Assembly (NCBI GenBank): GCA_016781525.1
Contig: JADDQE010000103.1
Span: 1 to 47,354, forward strand
Direction of reading: 5' to 3'
From: a bacterium
Lineage (GTDB): Bacteria > Chloroflexota > Chloroflexia > Chloroflexales > Kallotenuaceae
DNA: 47,354 nucleotides
Shown: positions 1 to 8,116 of the stretch, one piece after another
How the letters are laid out: every line of letters begins with the position of its first letter
How positions within the stretch are numbered: the first letter of the stretch is position 1
The notes under the pieces: generated by a model
Seen by the model: the letters and a program-made list of their open reading frames with translations, nothing else
Told to the model about the DNA's origin: nothing
Database searches by the model: none
Position numbers and translations under genes: made by a program

Positions 1-162
1 TCATTAGGTACGCGGATTTGGGCGATTATAGCAGAGATTGCAAGTGGGACAACAATCGTTGATCTACCTGCCGACTATCTCTGTCTATGTTAGGACACCA
101 AGCATGTTGCCTGCTGGTTCAAGCACAGCTGAGCGCAAAATCATCCTTAACGATCAAATGCT

Positions 163-190
163 CAGGGGCCGTCCATCCGGACGACCCCTG
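163..190 (-). terminator. Hairpin downstream of the nucleotidase remnant
   Basis: Arms CAGGGG+CGTCC and GGACG+CCCCTG pair around a 4-nt loop with a single mismatch. It lies about 70 nt beyond the stop codon of the minus-strand nucleotidase remnant. There is no strong T-run, so it may be a terminator or an RNA-stabilising hairpin. Confidence 0.45.
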
Positions 191-257
191 GCAACCCTAA
201 CGAAGGTGAAGCGTTCCTCAGCGACGCACTACTGCCCCACCATGCTTTTTGGTTGCT

Positions 258-763
258 CTAACGCCGGGTACGGCGTAGCGCTAGCCCGCCGCTAATGGCA
301 CCCGCCGCCATCAGGCCAAGCAACCCGAGCGGCAGCGGCGAGGAGGCGTCGGCCGTGATGTTCGCACTCAGCACGGGGAAGGTCGCGCCGTTGATGAAAT
401 CCGCGAGCGGCTGCCGACCGCGGTCAAACTCATGGTTACCGATGGTCATTGCGTCGTACTTCAGTTGATTGTAGAAGTACAGATCGGCCTGGCCCATATA
501 CTTGTTGAAATACAGGGTACCCTGGAAAACGTCGCCCGCGTCCAGCAGCAGTTGGTTGCCGCCTTCAGCACGGATGCGGTCGCTCAGTGTCTTGCGGCGT
601 GCAACACGTACGCGGGACCGCTCTGGGCCCAAACCGATGGAGCGCTGCTAAGCACTAGCAGGACGAACAGACCAATAGCCATCAAACGTGAATGCAAGCC
701 TCTCGTACCGACAACAGCCACAGTAATCCTCCCTGAGCTATGCGTGCTAAGGTTGGCGCGCAT
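258..763 (-). pseudogene. Remnant of secreted 5'-nucleotidase with internal deletions
   Basis: Reading the minus strand from about 763 gives a signal peptide (MAIGLFVLLVLSSAPSVWAQ, starting at 682) that runs into a stop near 584. An overlapping frame from about 632 then carries pieces of the metallophosphoesterase domain of 5'-nucleotidases: VARRKTLSDRIR, LLLDAGDVFQGTLYF and the metal-binding GNHEFDRG. After PVLSANITAD the frame jumps straight to a C-terminal hydrophobic anchor with a basic tail (LGLLGLMAAGAISGG then LRRTRR). The first metal-binding loop (D-x-H) and the whole C-terminal substrate domain, several hundred residues in the family, are missing. I infer at least two internal deletions and a frameshift, so the product cannot be an active nucleotidase. 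The signal peptide and anchor suggest that the ancestor was a cell-surface enzyme. Assignment to the 5'-nucleotidase/UshA family is firm from the motifs; the exact deletion endpoints are not. Confidence 0.8.
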
Positions 764-974
764 ATAGCACCTCGGCGGTGGGGTAAACGCCGCTATGATA
801 GCACCAAATAGGTATGAGCATGTTGCGCGGAAGCAAGGGAGGGGGCAGCGCATGACCACTTCTTGATCTCGATGAAACATATGTGCATGATTCGCAGCGC
901 AGCGTCGCCCTGGTGCTCGGTTATGTAGGCGAGCTATGTTATGATTAATTAGTGGCCAGATACACTGGCAATTC

Positions 975-2027
975 TTGTGTAGGAAACCTACATTGAGCAA
1001 CGATACGACTGAGTCGCGCAAGCTCGATCATCTGCGCATCGTTCTTGAGGAAGATGTCGCCGCAAAGGGTGTCACTTCCGGCTGGGGGCGCTACCGCTTT
1101 CGCCATTGTGCGCTGCCCGAGCTTGATCTGCGCGAAATTGATACCAGACTCACCTTCCTGGGCCACCGGCTCAAGGCGCCGCTGCTGATCTCGTCGATGA
1201 CCGGCGGTGCTGCCGAGGCCGAGCGTATCAACCTTCTGCTCGCCGAAGCGGCCGAAGCCCTCGGCATCGCGATGGGCGTAGGCTCGCAGCGTGCCGCTCT
1301 GCGCAACCCCGGTGTCGCGCGCACCTACGCGGTACGGAAAGTAGCCCCAACGGCAATGCTGCTGGCCAATTTGGGCGCCGTACAGCTGAATTACGGCTAC
1401 GGGGTGGACGAGTGTCGCCGGGCAGTCGAGATGATCGAGGCAAATGCGCTGATTTTGCATCTCAACCCACTGCAAGAGGCTGTTCAGCCGGAGGGTGACA
1501 CCAACTTCAAGGGCTTGCTACCCAAGATTGAAGCCGTCTGTCGTCAGGTTGGCGTTCCAGTGGTCGTTAAGGAGGTGGGCAACGGGATTAGCGCCGAGGT
1601 CGCGCGGCGCTTGGTTGAGGCGGGCGTCGCCGCAATTGACGTTGCCGGCGCCGGCGGTACATCTTGGAGCGAGGTCGAGCGCTTTCGCCATACACAGGCG
1701 CGCGGTCGGATCACCGCCGCCGTTTTCGCTGGCTGGGGCATCCCTACCACCCAGGCAATCCAGGAAGTTCGGGCCGCGCTGCCACAGAGCCCCTTGGTTG
1801 GCTCGGGTGGCGTTCGCACCGGCCTCGACGTTGCAAAGGCAATCGCACTCGGCGCGGACCTGGTTGGCTCGGCAGCGCCACACCTATTTCGCGCCGCTGA
1901 GGACCGCGGCATGCAGGCGCTGACTGATGGCCTGCTGGGCCTTCAAGAAGAGCTGCGGATCACAATGTTTCTTGTCGGCGCTCCAAACCTCGACGCGCTC
2001 CGCCGAACGCCGCTCGAATACGCGTAG
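975..2027 (+). CDS. fni: Type 2 isopentenyl-diphosphate delta-isomerase
   Basis: FMN- and NADPH-dependent enzyme that interconverts isopentenyl and dimethylallyl diphosphate in isoprenoid synthesis. The protein has the usual family length of about 345-350 residues and shows the family signatures: [10 protein letters not shown] at the N-terminus, the flavin-binding SSMTGG, the substrate/Mg segment [15 protein letters not shown], and a C-terminal phosphate/FMN loop [20 protein letters not shown]. The frame opens at TTG 975, but a second TTG at 993 is preceded by AGGAAA at 6-7 nt and starts just before the conserved region, so 993 is the likelier start. Its stop is 4 nt before the recF ATG, so the two are probably cotranscribed. 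Unrelated in sequence to the type 1 isomerase. Confidence 0.93.
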   Translation: MCRKPTLSNDTTESRKLDHLRIVLEEDVAAKGVTSGWGRYRFRHCALPELDLREIDTRLTFLGHRLKAPLLISSMTGGAAEAERINLLLAEAAEALGIAMGVGSQRAALRNPGVARTYAVRKVAPTAMLLANLGAVQLNYGYGVDECRRAVEMIEANALILHLNPLQEAVQPEGDTNFKGLLPKIEAVCRQVGVPVVVKEVGNGISAEVARRLVEAGVAAIDVAGAGGTSWSEVERFRHTQARGRITAAVFAGWGIPTTQAIQEVRAALPQSPLVGSGGVRTGLDVAKAIALGADLVGSAAPHLFRAAEDRGMQALTDGLLGLQEELRITMFLVGAPNLDALRRTPLEYA

Positions 2028-2031
2028 CCTG

Positions 2032-3216
2032 ATGTACGTTTCACACCTCAGCCTGCGTAACTTTCGCAACTATCAAGAGCTTGAGCTGCCGATCCAGCCG
2101 GGCACGACGCTCTTTTACGGCCCGAATGCCGCGGGAAAGACAACCTTGCTGGAGGCGCTGTACTATCTCGCCACCACCAAGTCCCCGCGCTCATCTGCCG
2201 ACCGCGAGCTGATCAACTGGGATACCGCCGGCGACCTTGGCCTCCCGCCATTTGCACGGCTTGTCACTCAGGTGCAGCGCCGAACCTTGACCGGCAAAGA
2301 CGAGCGGCTACTGATTGAGCTGGTGGTGCAGCGGCGGCAGGATACCGCTGGGAATCCCCTTCCAACTACTCAGAAGACGATCCGCATCAACAAGACGGCA
2401 CGCCGAGCACTCGATCTCGTCGGCCAGCTGCGCGTCGTCCTATTCACCCCGCTCGACATCGAGCTGCTCACCGGTCCACCAGCCGACCGACGGCGTTGGC
2501 TCGACATCATGCTGTCGCAACTGGATGGACGTTATGTCAGGGCCCTTGCCGAGTACCAGAAGGGGCTGCTCCAGCGCAATGCCCTGCTGCGCTCATGGCG
2601 CGAAGGTCGTCGCCCGCGGCCAGACGAAGCCAGGCGTCAGCTGCGCTTCTGGGATCAGCAGCTGACCGCGAACGGCGCATATCTGATTGCCGCCCGCCAT
2701 GCAGCGACCCTTCAAATCGCCGAGCTTGGCGCGCCAATCCACCGCGAGATCGCGGGCGTACCCCAGACCCTGAGCATTAGCTACCTAGCCACGATAGCTG
2801 GCGCAACCGAGCGCGCAGAGCTGGAGCAGCTCTTTGCCGCAAACCTGGAGCGTGGTCTACGGGAAGAGCTCGACCGCGGCCAAACGTTGATCGGCCCACA
2901 TCGCGATGATGTGGTCTGTCGGCTGGACGACGTCGATATAGGGGTGTATGGCTCACGGGGTCAGCAACGCAGCCTAACCCTAGCGCTGAAGCTGGCGGAG
3001 GCGGAGCTTATGCGCCTGCGCACCCACGATGCGCCCGTGCTCCTCCTCGACGACATTCTTTCTGAGCTCGACGCAGCCCGTCGTGCACATCTCCTGCAAT
3101 TTATTGATCGCCCGGACCAGCAGACGCTTATGACCGCTGCCGACCTTGCCGACTTCGACCCCTCGTTTCTCGCGCAGATTAACCGGGTGCGCGTGGATCA
3201 CGGCCGCGTTTTCTAG
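2032..3216 (+). CDS. recF: DNA replication and repair protein RecF
   Basis: SMC-like ATPase that binds gapped DNA and, with RecO and RecR, loads RecA during gap repair. Visible features: N-terminal LxLxNFRNY motif, Walker A GPNAAGKTT at about residues 30-38, the RecF hallmark GPHRDD, an ABC-type signature GSRGQQRSL and Walker B LLLDDILSELD near the C-terminus. Length of 394 residues fits the family (about 360-400). The open frame extends upstream into fni, but the ATG at 2032 begins the conserved MYVSHLSLRNFRNY and lies 4 nt after the fni stop. The usual dnaA-dnaN-recF-gyrB neighbours are absent; pairing with an isoprenoid gene is unusual and probably reflects shared transcription rather than function. 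Confidence 0.94.
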   Translation: MYVSHLSLRNFRNYQELELPIQPGTTLFYGPNAAGKTTLLEALYYLATTKSPRSSADRELINWDTAGDLGLPPFARLVTQVQRRTLTGKDERLLIELVVQRRQDTAGNPLPTTQKTIRINKTARRALDLVGQLRVVLFTPLDIELLTGPPADRRRWLDIMLSQLDGRYVRALAEYQKGLLQRNALLRSWREGRRPRPDEARRQLRFWDQQLTANGAYLIAARHAATLQIAELGAPIHREIAGVPQTLSISYLATIAGATERAELEQLFAANLERGLREELDRGQTLIGPHRDDVVCRLDDVDIGVYGSRGQQRSLTLALKLAEAELMRLRTHDAPVLLLDDILSELDAARRAHLLQFIDRPDQQTLMTAADLADFDPSFLAQINRVRVDHGRVF

Positions 3217-3230
3217 CTGCCTTAAGACAG

Positions 3231-3258
3231 TAGCGGACCGCCCAAAGGCGATCCGCTA
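3231..3258. terminator. Bidirectional hairpin between recF and the glycoside hydrolase
   Basis: TAGCGGA-C-CGCC, loop CAAA, GGCG-A-TCCGCTA: 11 paired bases with one opposed mismatch, in the 63-bp gap between two convergent genes. Placement suggests it ends both transcripts. Confidence 0.6.
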
Positions 3259-3279
3259 TAGCTTATCTTCACGAGCGTC

Positions 3280-4770
3280 CTATCTTGTCATTATCGGCAG
3301 GTACGTGTAGTGGAAGGCAAAGCCATTCGCCGCGATATCCTGGTAGGTCCGGTACGACTCCTTGAAACGCTCGACCGTGCCTTCGTTGTTATAGTCGTGT
3401 GTAACGTCAACCGCCCCAGTACATTTACTTCGGTCAGGAATAATCCTGACAACACCCCAATTCTCCGTGCCCACACCGGTCGGATTACACGGGACAGCGA
3501 AATCCTCATACTTGAACCAGAAGACATTCTCAACAAACGACTTACGCCGCACGAGTATGCCATAGATTGTGCGCATAAACAGCGCTTGGTTGTGCTCGTT
3601 ATCAGCTGAGGGATCGACCGTCATAGGTGCTCCCCGATCGCCGACCTCGGTCACCCAAATCTTGGTTCCGGCGTCGTTGTTCTCGAGCATGATATTGCGG
3701 ACTGCATCCATCCGATTCGGCACCCGGAAGAGATCGCTGATCGCCGTCTCCTCCGGCACCAGCCCGCTGCGCATCTCTGCTCCATACGGATGGTAGCCGA
3801 CGCCATCCAGCGGATAGGTACCATTCAACTTGCGATAGTCGGTAAACGCGCCCGACTTATAAATCGCGTTGAGATACTCACGGTCGTTCATTCCGACTGT
3901 TCTATCTGCCTTGACACAGTCGTCGCAGCGATCGGGATGGAGGCCGCCGAGGATGACTTTCGTGTTGACGCGAGAGACATCTGGTGCCGTCTCCGGATAC
4001 CCTGACTTCAAGGCACGGTAGAACTTGGTCAGCAAGGTGGCTACCGCCTCTGGCCTCAAGCCCCTGCCACCACCGTTGAGGTATCGATTTTCTTCGTTCA
4101 GTATCTCATACGCGGCGATACCAGCACCCGTTGTTTTGTTATACGGAAACGCCTCGACTACATCGAAAGCATTTTCGAGCCAGATCCGCATGTAGGGATT
4201 TATAGAGCCTATCAAAGGATTGGCGTGCTTCACTGTCAGGGCATCTTCCAGATTTTCCGGGTGGATATAAGCACCCGGAGCATATGTGTCGTTGGGATCG
4301 TTGGGATCGTCGGGAAAAAAGGTGGTGTCTCCAGCCGGCCGCTGGCGCACGAGGGGCGTTGCGAGCAGCGCTAGCACCTTGAGCCCATACTTTGGTGCCA
4401 CCTCATTAATAAAGTAGCGGTATTTTTCGACATTGACCCTACCGCGCAAGTCCTGCTGGCCCTCTTGTGGAGCAGCCTCCTCCGCAAAGATTTCGATACG
4501 GACCCATTTGACCCCGGCAGCGGCCAAATTTTTACCCATCTCGTCAAAAAAGGCTTTGTTCGTGCCGGGATACGCTGGATTGGTTTTCCACTCGTAATGC
4601 GGATCGCGGGCAACCATGCCCATGAAATCGCCAAGCGGACCTGGACCTGGATGTCCAGCCGCCGTTAGGGGCTCTGGAAGATCAAGCTCTGCAGCGGCAG
4701 GCTGAGCGGCCGGCAGGGCAGCCACGAAAAGAGTAATTAACAACGGGATTAGAAGCCACCGACGAACCAT
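3280..4770 (-). CDS. Secreted glycoside-hydrolase-like (clan GH-A) protein
   Basis: Exported protein of 496 residues that probably cleaves a glycan outside the cell. A cleavable signal peptide occupies about residues 1-27 (hydrophobic LLIPLLITLFVAALPAA, then AAA). The body resembles a TIM-barrel glycosidase: an ILNEEN motif near residue 225 offers the acid/base Glu after Asn, and WVTEVG near residue 375 offers the nucleophile Glu, as in clan GH-A (GH5/GH39-like). No separate carbohydrate-binding module is seen. It ends in YTYLPIMTR, a short aromatic tail shared in style with the cupredoxin at 30448. The ATG at 4770 was chosen over an upstream in-frame start because AGAAGGAG lies 7 nt before it and the signal peptide begins there. 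Exact GH family and substrate are not determined; the neighbouring sugar-acid locus makes a uronic-acid-containing glycan a possibility only. Confidence 0.75.
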   Translation of the reverse strand: MVRRWLLIPLLITLFVAALPAAQPAAAELDLPEPLTAAGHPGPGPLGDFMGMVARDPHYEWKTNPAYPGTNKAFFDEMGKNLAAAGVKWVRIEIFAEEAAPQEGQQDLRGRVNVEKYRYFINEVAPKYGLKVLALLATPLVRQRPAGDTTFFPDDPNDPNDTYAPGAYIHPENLEDALTVKHANPLIGSINPYMRIWLENAFDVVEAFPYNKTTGAGIAAYEILNEENRYLNGGGRGLRPEAVATLLTKFYRALKSGYPETAPDVSRVNTKVILGGLHPDRCDDCVKADRTVGMNDREYLNAIYKSGAFTDYRKLNGTYPLDGVGYHPYGAEMRSGLVPEETAISDLFRVPNRMDAVRNIMLENNDAGTKIWVTEVGDRGAPMTVDPSADNEHNQALFMRTIYGILVRRKSFVENVFWFKYEDFAVPCNPTGVGTENWGVVRIIPDRSKCTGAVDVTHDYNNEGTVERFKESYRTYQDIAANGFAFHYTYLPIMTR

Positions 4771-4821
4771 GTATCGCTCCTTCTGGGCGGTCGACTGCGC
4801 AGGTAAGCGCACAGACAGAAG

Positions 4822-4840
4822 CAGCTGTCGGCGACAGCTG
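4822..4840. repeat. Palindrome with CTGTCGGCGACAG core
   Basis: CAGCTGTCG-G-CGACAGCTG is a perfect 9-bp inverted repeat around one base, about 52-70 bp upstream of the glycoside-hydrolase start. Its 13-base core differs by one base from that of the palindrome at 9443-9465, upstream of the ManD gene. A shared regulator site or stable RNA hairpin are both possible. Confidence 0.45.
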
Positions 4841-5295
4841 TTGCATCCGGCTGCGGTCTTGCTGCGAGGCCGTTCTGAGGTTTGCTCTACGCTCTCGGGG
4901 CGGAATAATACCGCACGCGCAGCACGCTTGCATCCGACAAAATCCCTAACATGCAAGGTAGTAACTGACACGACCGGATGGAAGCACGGCACGGCGGGCC
5001 GGATTTCACCAATCCCCGCGACAGGTACCCGGATGGATGATGCGACGAGAGGATAAAGGGCAATCCCGCGGCCACTCGGGCCACGGGTCGCTTGCGCACC
5101 AAGGCGGCGCGCTCAACTCAGAGCACGGCCTGTACCTGAACAATCTAGCCGGATACTGATTGTGGAAAGCCGAGGCGTTCTGGTCATGCGCTCTTTGTAC
5201 AGGTGCAAACAACACGGTTTGATCCCGGCCACTTCGCGGCGCAGGAGATGACCGAAGGCTGGAGTATAAAGACGGACGCATCGTTCGCACGAGCG

Positions 5296-5321
5296 GCCGC
5301 TGCAACTACTGTTGCAGCGGC
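5296..5321 (-). terminator. Hairpin downstream of the diol dehydratase operon
   Basis: GCCGCTGCAAC, loop TACT, GTTGCAGCGGC: a perfect 11-bp stem located 38 nt after the small-subunit stop codon. No U-tract follows on the minus strand, so termination may need a factor; the placement supports an operon end. Confidence 0.55.
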
Positions 5322-5358
5322 ATTCAGGGGCAACGGGCCGCCCTAGTGCGGATCAGCG

Positions 5359-5772
5359 TCAGCTTGAAGCTTGGGCCACGCCGCGCATCTTATACACCCC
5401 TGCAGCCTCGCGTACCAGAGCCGCACTCTCATGTGCATCGTAGGTATGCTCGAGATGGGATGCCAGCTCCATCAACGCCTCGTAAGAGGCGCGCCCTGGT
5501 CGTAGAAGCTCATACATCCGTAAAATCTCGCGGTCCGGTACAAGCGTCAGCTCGGCAGCACGGGCGAGATTCGCGCCGAGCTGGGAATACCCTGCTCGCC
5601 GGGCAATTTCAGCCTGCGCGCGCAATGTCTCAGCATTAATCTGCAGATCGGCGATGGATAGTGCCTCATCTTGAACGGCTTGTTCGGTGATCGCATCGAA
5701 CGGACGGCCGCTCTTGGCATGGAGTTGATCTGCGGCATGCTCCGTTAAGGGGTAGCGCAGCTTGTCGCTCAT
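5359..5772 (-). CDS. B12-dependent diol/glycerol dehydratase, small subunit
   Basis: Gamma subunit of the adenosylcobalamin-dependent dehydratase (PduE/DhaB3/GldE family), which with the large and medium chains forms the radical enzyme converting 1,2-diols or glycerol to aldehydes. The 137 residues show the family pattern LTEHAADQLHAKSGRPFDAIT, a middle LRAQAEIARRAGYSQLG and the helix VPDREILRMYELLRPGRASY. Its ATG overlaps the stop of the upstream fused large/medium gene by 4 bases (ATGA type), so translation is coupled. No microcompartment-targeting N-terminal extension is obvious and no shell-protein gene is in view, so the enzyme is probably free in the cytosol. Confidence 0.9.
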   Translation of the reverse strand: MSDKLRYPLTEHAADQLHAKSGRPFDAITEQAVQDEALSIADLQINAETLRAQAEIARRAGYSQLGANLARAAELTLVPDREILRMYELLRPGRASYEALMELASHLEHTYDAHESAALVREAAGVYKMRGVAQASS

Positions 5773-8006
5773 ACGTCGGGCTCCCAGTCGAAATATAGCT
5801 CGGTCGGCGGTTGATCACGGATCTGCTCTGTCTCTCGGCGATGAAGCAGGGTCGTCTTAACGATGAGCCGCAAGCGCGCCCAGTTGTCGACGCGAATTGG
5901 CACCGGTGTCGTTGGCTCCCCTTTGGCATAGAGTGCAGCATTTCGCCCAATCGCCTCATAAGTTTCCAGCGTTAAGCTGGGCGATTGCGGGAATAGCTCT
6001 AAGTTATTGAGCCGAGCCAGACCGCGCCGTTGAATGATCGTCGTACCCCGGGATTGTAGCCCCACCGCGATCCCCGAACCACTTATTTCACTACCGGCAT
6101 GGCTAATTGCTGCCAGATCTGAGCTATGGTACACCTTGACGACGCGTGCCGTCAGGCCTTCACGCGCGATCCCGGTCAAAATCGCCGCGAGCACATCCTC
6201 GTGTGGTAAGCCCCCGATCGTTTGCGTCAGCTCAGTACCGAAAGCTGGACCAACCGCCACGATAACCTCACCGCTTGAACCGCGCTGTGCCACACCTAGC
6301 TCCGCCAGCTGCGCAACGGGGACGCCGATCCGATCTGCGATAAAATCGCGCGGAGATTGAACCTGGTGCAACCCTTGCACTTCTTGCCAGCGCTCACCAT
6401 CTAGCCGGTATCCCGTACCTGGGCCACCATAGTCGTTCGGCGCGTTGATCCCGCTTTGCACGTGAAACTGTTGATCGAAAATTGCTGCGGGTTGGAGGTA
6501 ATCGCCCGCAACGCGCTGCCGGCCCATCTCCAGAATATTCCTAGCCGTTTTTGTGAAGCCTCGACGGCTGAGTGCTTCAACAACTGTAAGAATCGTTTTA
6601 TCGCTTGCAAGGAAGCTTTCCGCTGCTGCCAAATCCGCAACGACATCACGAACAGGCATATCAGTGCTTGCGTGAGCAACGACCGCTGCCTCGACTTCCT
6701 CATCGCTAATCGAGGGAAAGCCAAGCTCCTCGTAAATCACCTGAATCGTGCGTGCGGCTTCACGACGAATCGCCAGGGCCTCGTCTTCGGTGATCGAGCG
6801 TGTACCTCCGTCAACCTGCATATCCCGCTGGAGAACATTGTAATCGTCAAAATCTTCGGCGTCGAAATTGCCGCCGCCAAACAAGTTGTCGGCTTTCGGA
6901 ATCGCACTATATCCAGAAAAAATAAAGTCTGTGCCGGGAATGAATTGGAGCATCAGCTTCGCCGTCTTGCGTATCGCCGAGTGGGAGGCGAGCGCATCAT
7001 TGCCGGACGCAACTTCCAGCCCCAGCATGGCCGCCAACAGATTTTCGGCCAATACCGCCCGCACGCCACCGGGCAGCGATTCAGGGAGCGCGATGCACGA
7101 AATCGAGCCGTTCTGCACACCTTGACTACCTGCGCCGCGTACGACCAACAAGCAGCGGGCTTCAAGGTACAACATTGAGCGGCCCTCAGAATGCCCCATC
7201 AACGCTTCTGACCCTGTCCCAGATGTAAAGCGAACCTTCACGCCGCGCGACGCGTAGGCCGCCGCCAGGAAGGCTTTAGACCAGGGGGTGTCGTCACCAT
7301 CGATGAAGGAACGTTCAGTTCCGTACACCGAAAGCGTCTCGGCATACGTCGTCAAGCCCTTCATTGCTAACTGTAGGCCGAGCGCCTCCTCAACCGAGCA
7401 CTGGGTCAGCACGCCACCCCGTCCGGTTTGGCTACCGACAAGGATTGCGAGTGCGTTAAACGGGGCAAAGCGGGCGACGCCGACCGTGGTTTCGATCTCG
7501 GCAAAGCCACGCAGCGCGGCCTCCGCAGCGTCGGCCGCGAGCAATGCCGGATGCTCACGCTTATTGGTCACATGCGCCTGATTGGCCGGCACGCGCCGCA
7601 CACGCATTTTCGCCAACCCAACCATCATCTCGAGCACGTTCATGTGACGGATGATCTCGACCAATTTCGCGGGAGTGCACCCGCCGACGATCCGTAGCAC
7701 TTCCGTCCGCGGCACGTTAATATCCGCCAGCATTCGCGCGATGTGCAGCGCAGGTAACGCCATAGCCTCTTCAGCAACGGATAAGTCCAGGGCATGATCA
7801 GCAATGAATAGATCAAGGATGTCGAAGTCGGATCTTTGTCGTCCATCCAGCTCGACGACCTGACCATCCACAACGCGCAGGCTTGGTAGCGGGTCGAAGG
7901 GACTATCGGTAACGGTCAGACCCGCCTCCGGCCACGGCTCGACAAACGTTTCGCGATTAATGTCACGCTCTTGTAAGATTTTGAAGCGCCGGGAGTGCTG
8001 CGTCAT
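5769..8006 (-). CDS. B12-dependent diol/glycerol dehydratase, fused large and medium subunits
   Basis: Natural fusion of the catalytic large chain (PduC/DhaB1-like, about residues 1-545) to the medium chain (PduD/DhaB2-like, about 550-745). In the Klebsiella diol dehydratase the substrate and K+/Ca2+-site residues are H143, E170, E221, Q296, D335 and S362; here each appears at a constant offset of two (H145 in QAHVTN, E172 in IETT, E223 in TYAET, Q298 in GVQNG, D337 in GND, S364 in FSGYS), so the enzyme should be active. The large-chain end GPGTGYRLDGERW runs directly into the medium-chain SPRDFIADRIGVP. Such fusions are known in some actinobacteria. No reactivase genes (PduGH/DdrAB type) lie in the window. 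Upstream there are only about 70 bp before the terminator of the preceding gene, too short for a cobalamin riboswitch. Whether the substrate is glycerol or propanediol cannot be read from sequence. Confidence 0.92.
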   Translation of the reverse strand: MTQHSRRFKILQERDINRETFVEPWPEAGLTVTDSPFDPLPSLRVVDGQVVELDGRQRSDFDILDLFIADHALDLSVAEEAMALPALHIARMLADINVPRTEVLRIVGGCTPAKLVEIIRHMNVLEMMVGLAKMRVRRVPANQAHVTNKREHPALLAADAAEAALRGFAEIETTVGVARFAPFNALAILVGSQTGRGGVLTQCSVEEALGLQLAMKGLTTYAETLSVYGTERSFIDGDDTPWSKAFLAAAYASRGVKVRFTSGTGSEALMGHSEGRSMLYLEARCLLVVRGAGSQGVQNGSISCIALPESLPGGVRAVLAENLLAAMLGLEVASGNDALASHSAIRKTAKLMLQFIPGTDFIFSGYSAIPKADNLFGGGNFDAEDFDDYNVLQRDMQVDGGTRSITEDEALAIRREAARTIQVIYEELGFPSISDEEVEAAVVAHASTDMPVRDVVADLAAAESFLASDKTILTVVEALSRRGFTKTARNILEMGRQRVAGDYLQPAAIFDQQFHVQSGINAPNDYGGPGTGYRLDGERWQEVQGLHQVQSPRDFIADRIGVPVAQLAELGVAQRGSSGEVIVAVGPAFGTELTQTIGGLPHEDVLAAILTGIAREGLTARVVKVYHSSDLAAISHAGSEISGSGIAVGLQSRGTTIIQRRGLARLNNLELFPQSPSLTLETYEAIGRNAALYAKGEPTTPVPIRVDNWARLRLIVKTTLLHRRETEQIRDQPPTELYFDWEPDV

Positions 8007-8077
8007 CTGATGCTCTCGTTTCCGCTATGTCGGGCTTTCCCTTACGGACATATCCACGTACATGACTAGCCGAAAAA

Positions 8078-8108
8078 GGCGACGACCGCTTTGACGCAGG
8101 TCGTCGCC
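8078..8108 (-). terminator. Intrinsic terminator after the ManD-type gene
   Basis: On the minus strand GGCGACGACC, an 11-nt loop, GGTCGTCGCC and then TTTTTC. A perfect 10-bp GC-rich stem with a T-run begins about 9 nt after the stop codon of the 8117-9373 gene. It separates the sugar-acid block from the dehydratase operon, so the latter should have its own promoter in 8007-8077. Confidence 0.85.
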
Positions 8109-8116
8109 GGACATTC

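Larger units (their letters stand above)
4771..5358. other. 588-bp gap without a convincing gene
   Basis: No frame here shows recognisable protein similarity; the short frames have shadow-like composition. It holds a 19-bp palindrome (4822-4840) upstream of the glycoside hydrolase start and a perfect 11-bp hairpin (5296-5321) downstream of the dehydratase operon. The promoter of the glycoside hydrolase should lie in the left half, but I could not pick boxes with confidence. Confidence 0.5.

Noticed and set aside
1-257. Small plus-strand frame (38-295) as a gene
   Set aside because: No ribosome-binding site, no recognisable similarity and overlap with the end of the nucleotidase remnant and its hairpin.
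6456-7178. Plus-strand frame opposite the diol dehydratase
   Set aside because: Antisense shadow; the minus strand encodes a highly conserved catalytic subunit through this region.
8007-8077. Cobalamin riboswitch before the B12-dependent dehydratase
   Set aside because: Only about 70 bases lie between the upstream terminator and the start codon, far short of a B12 riboswitch, and no B12-box-like sequence was seen.
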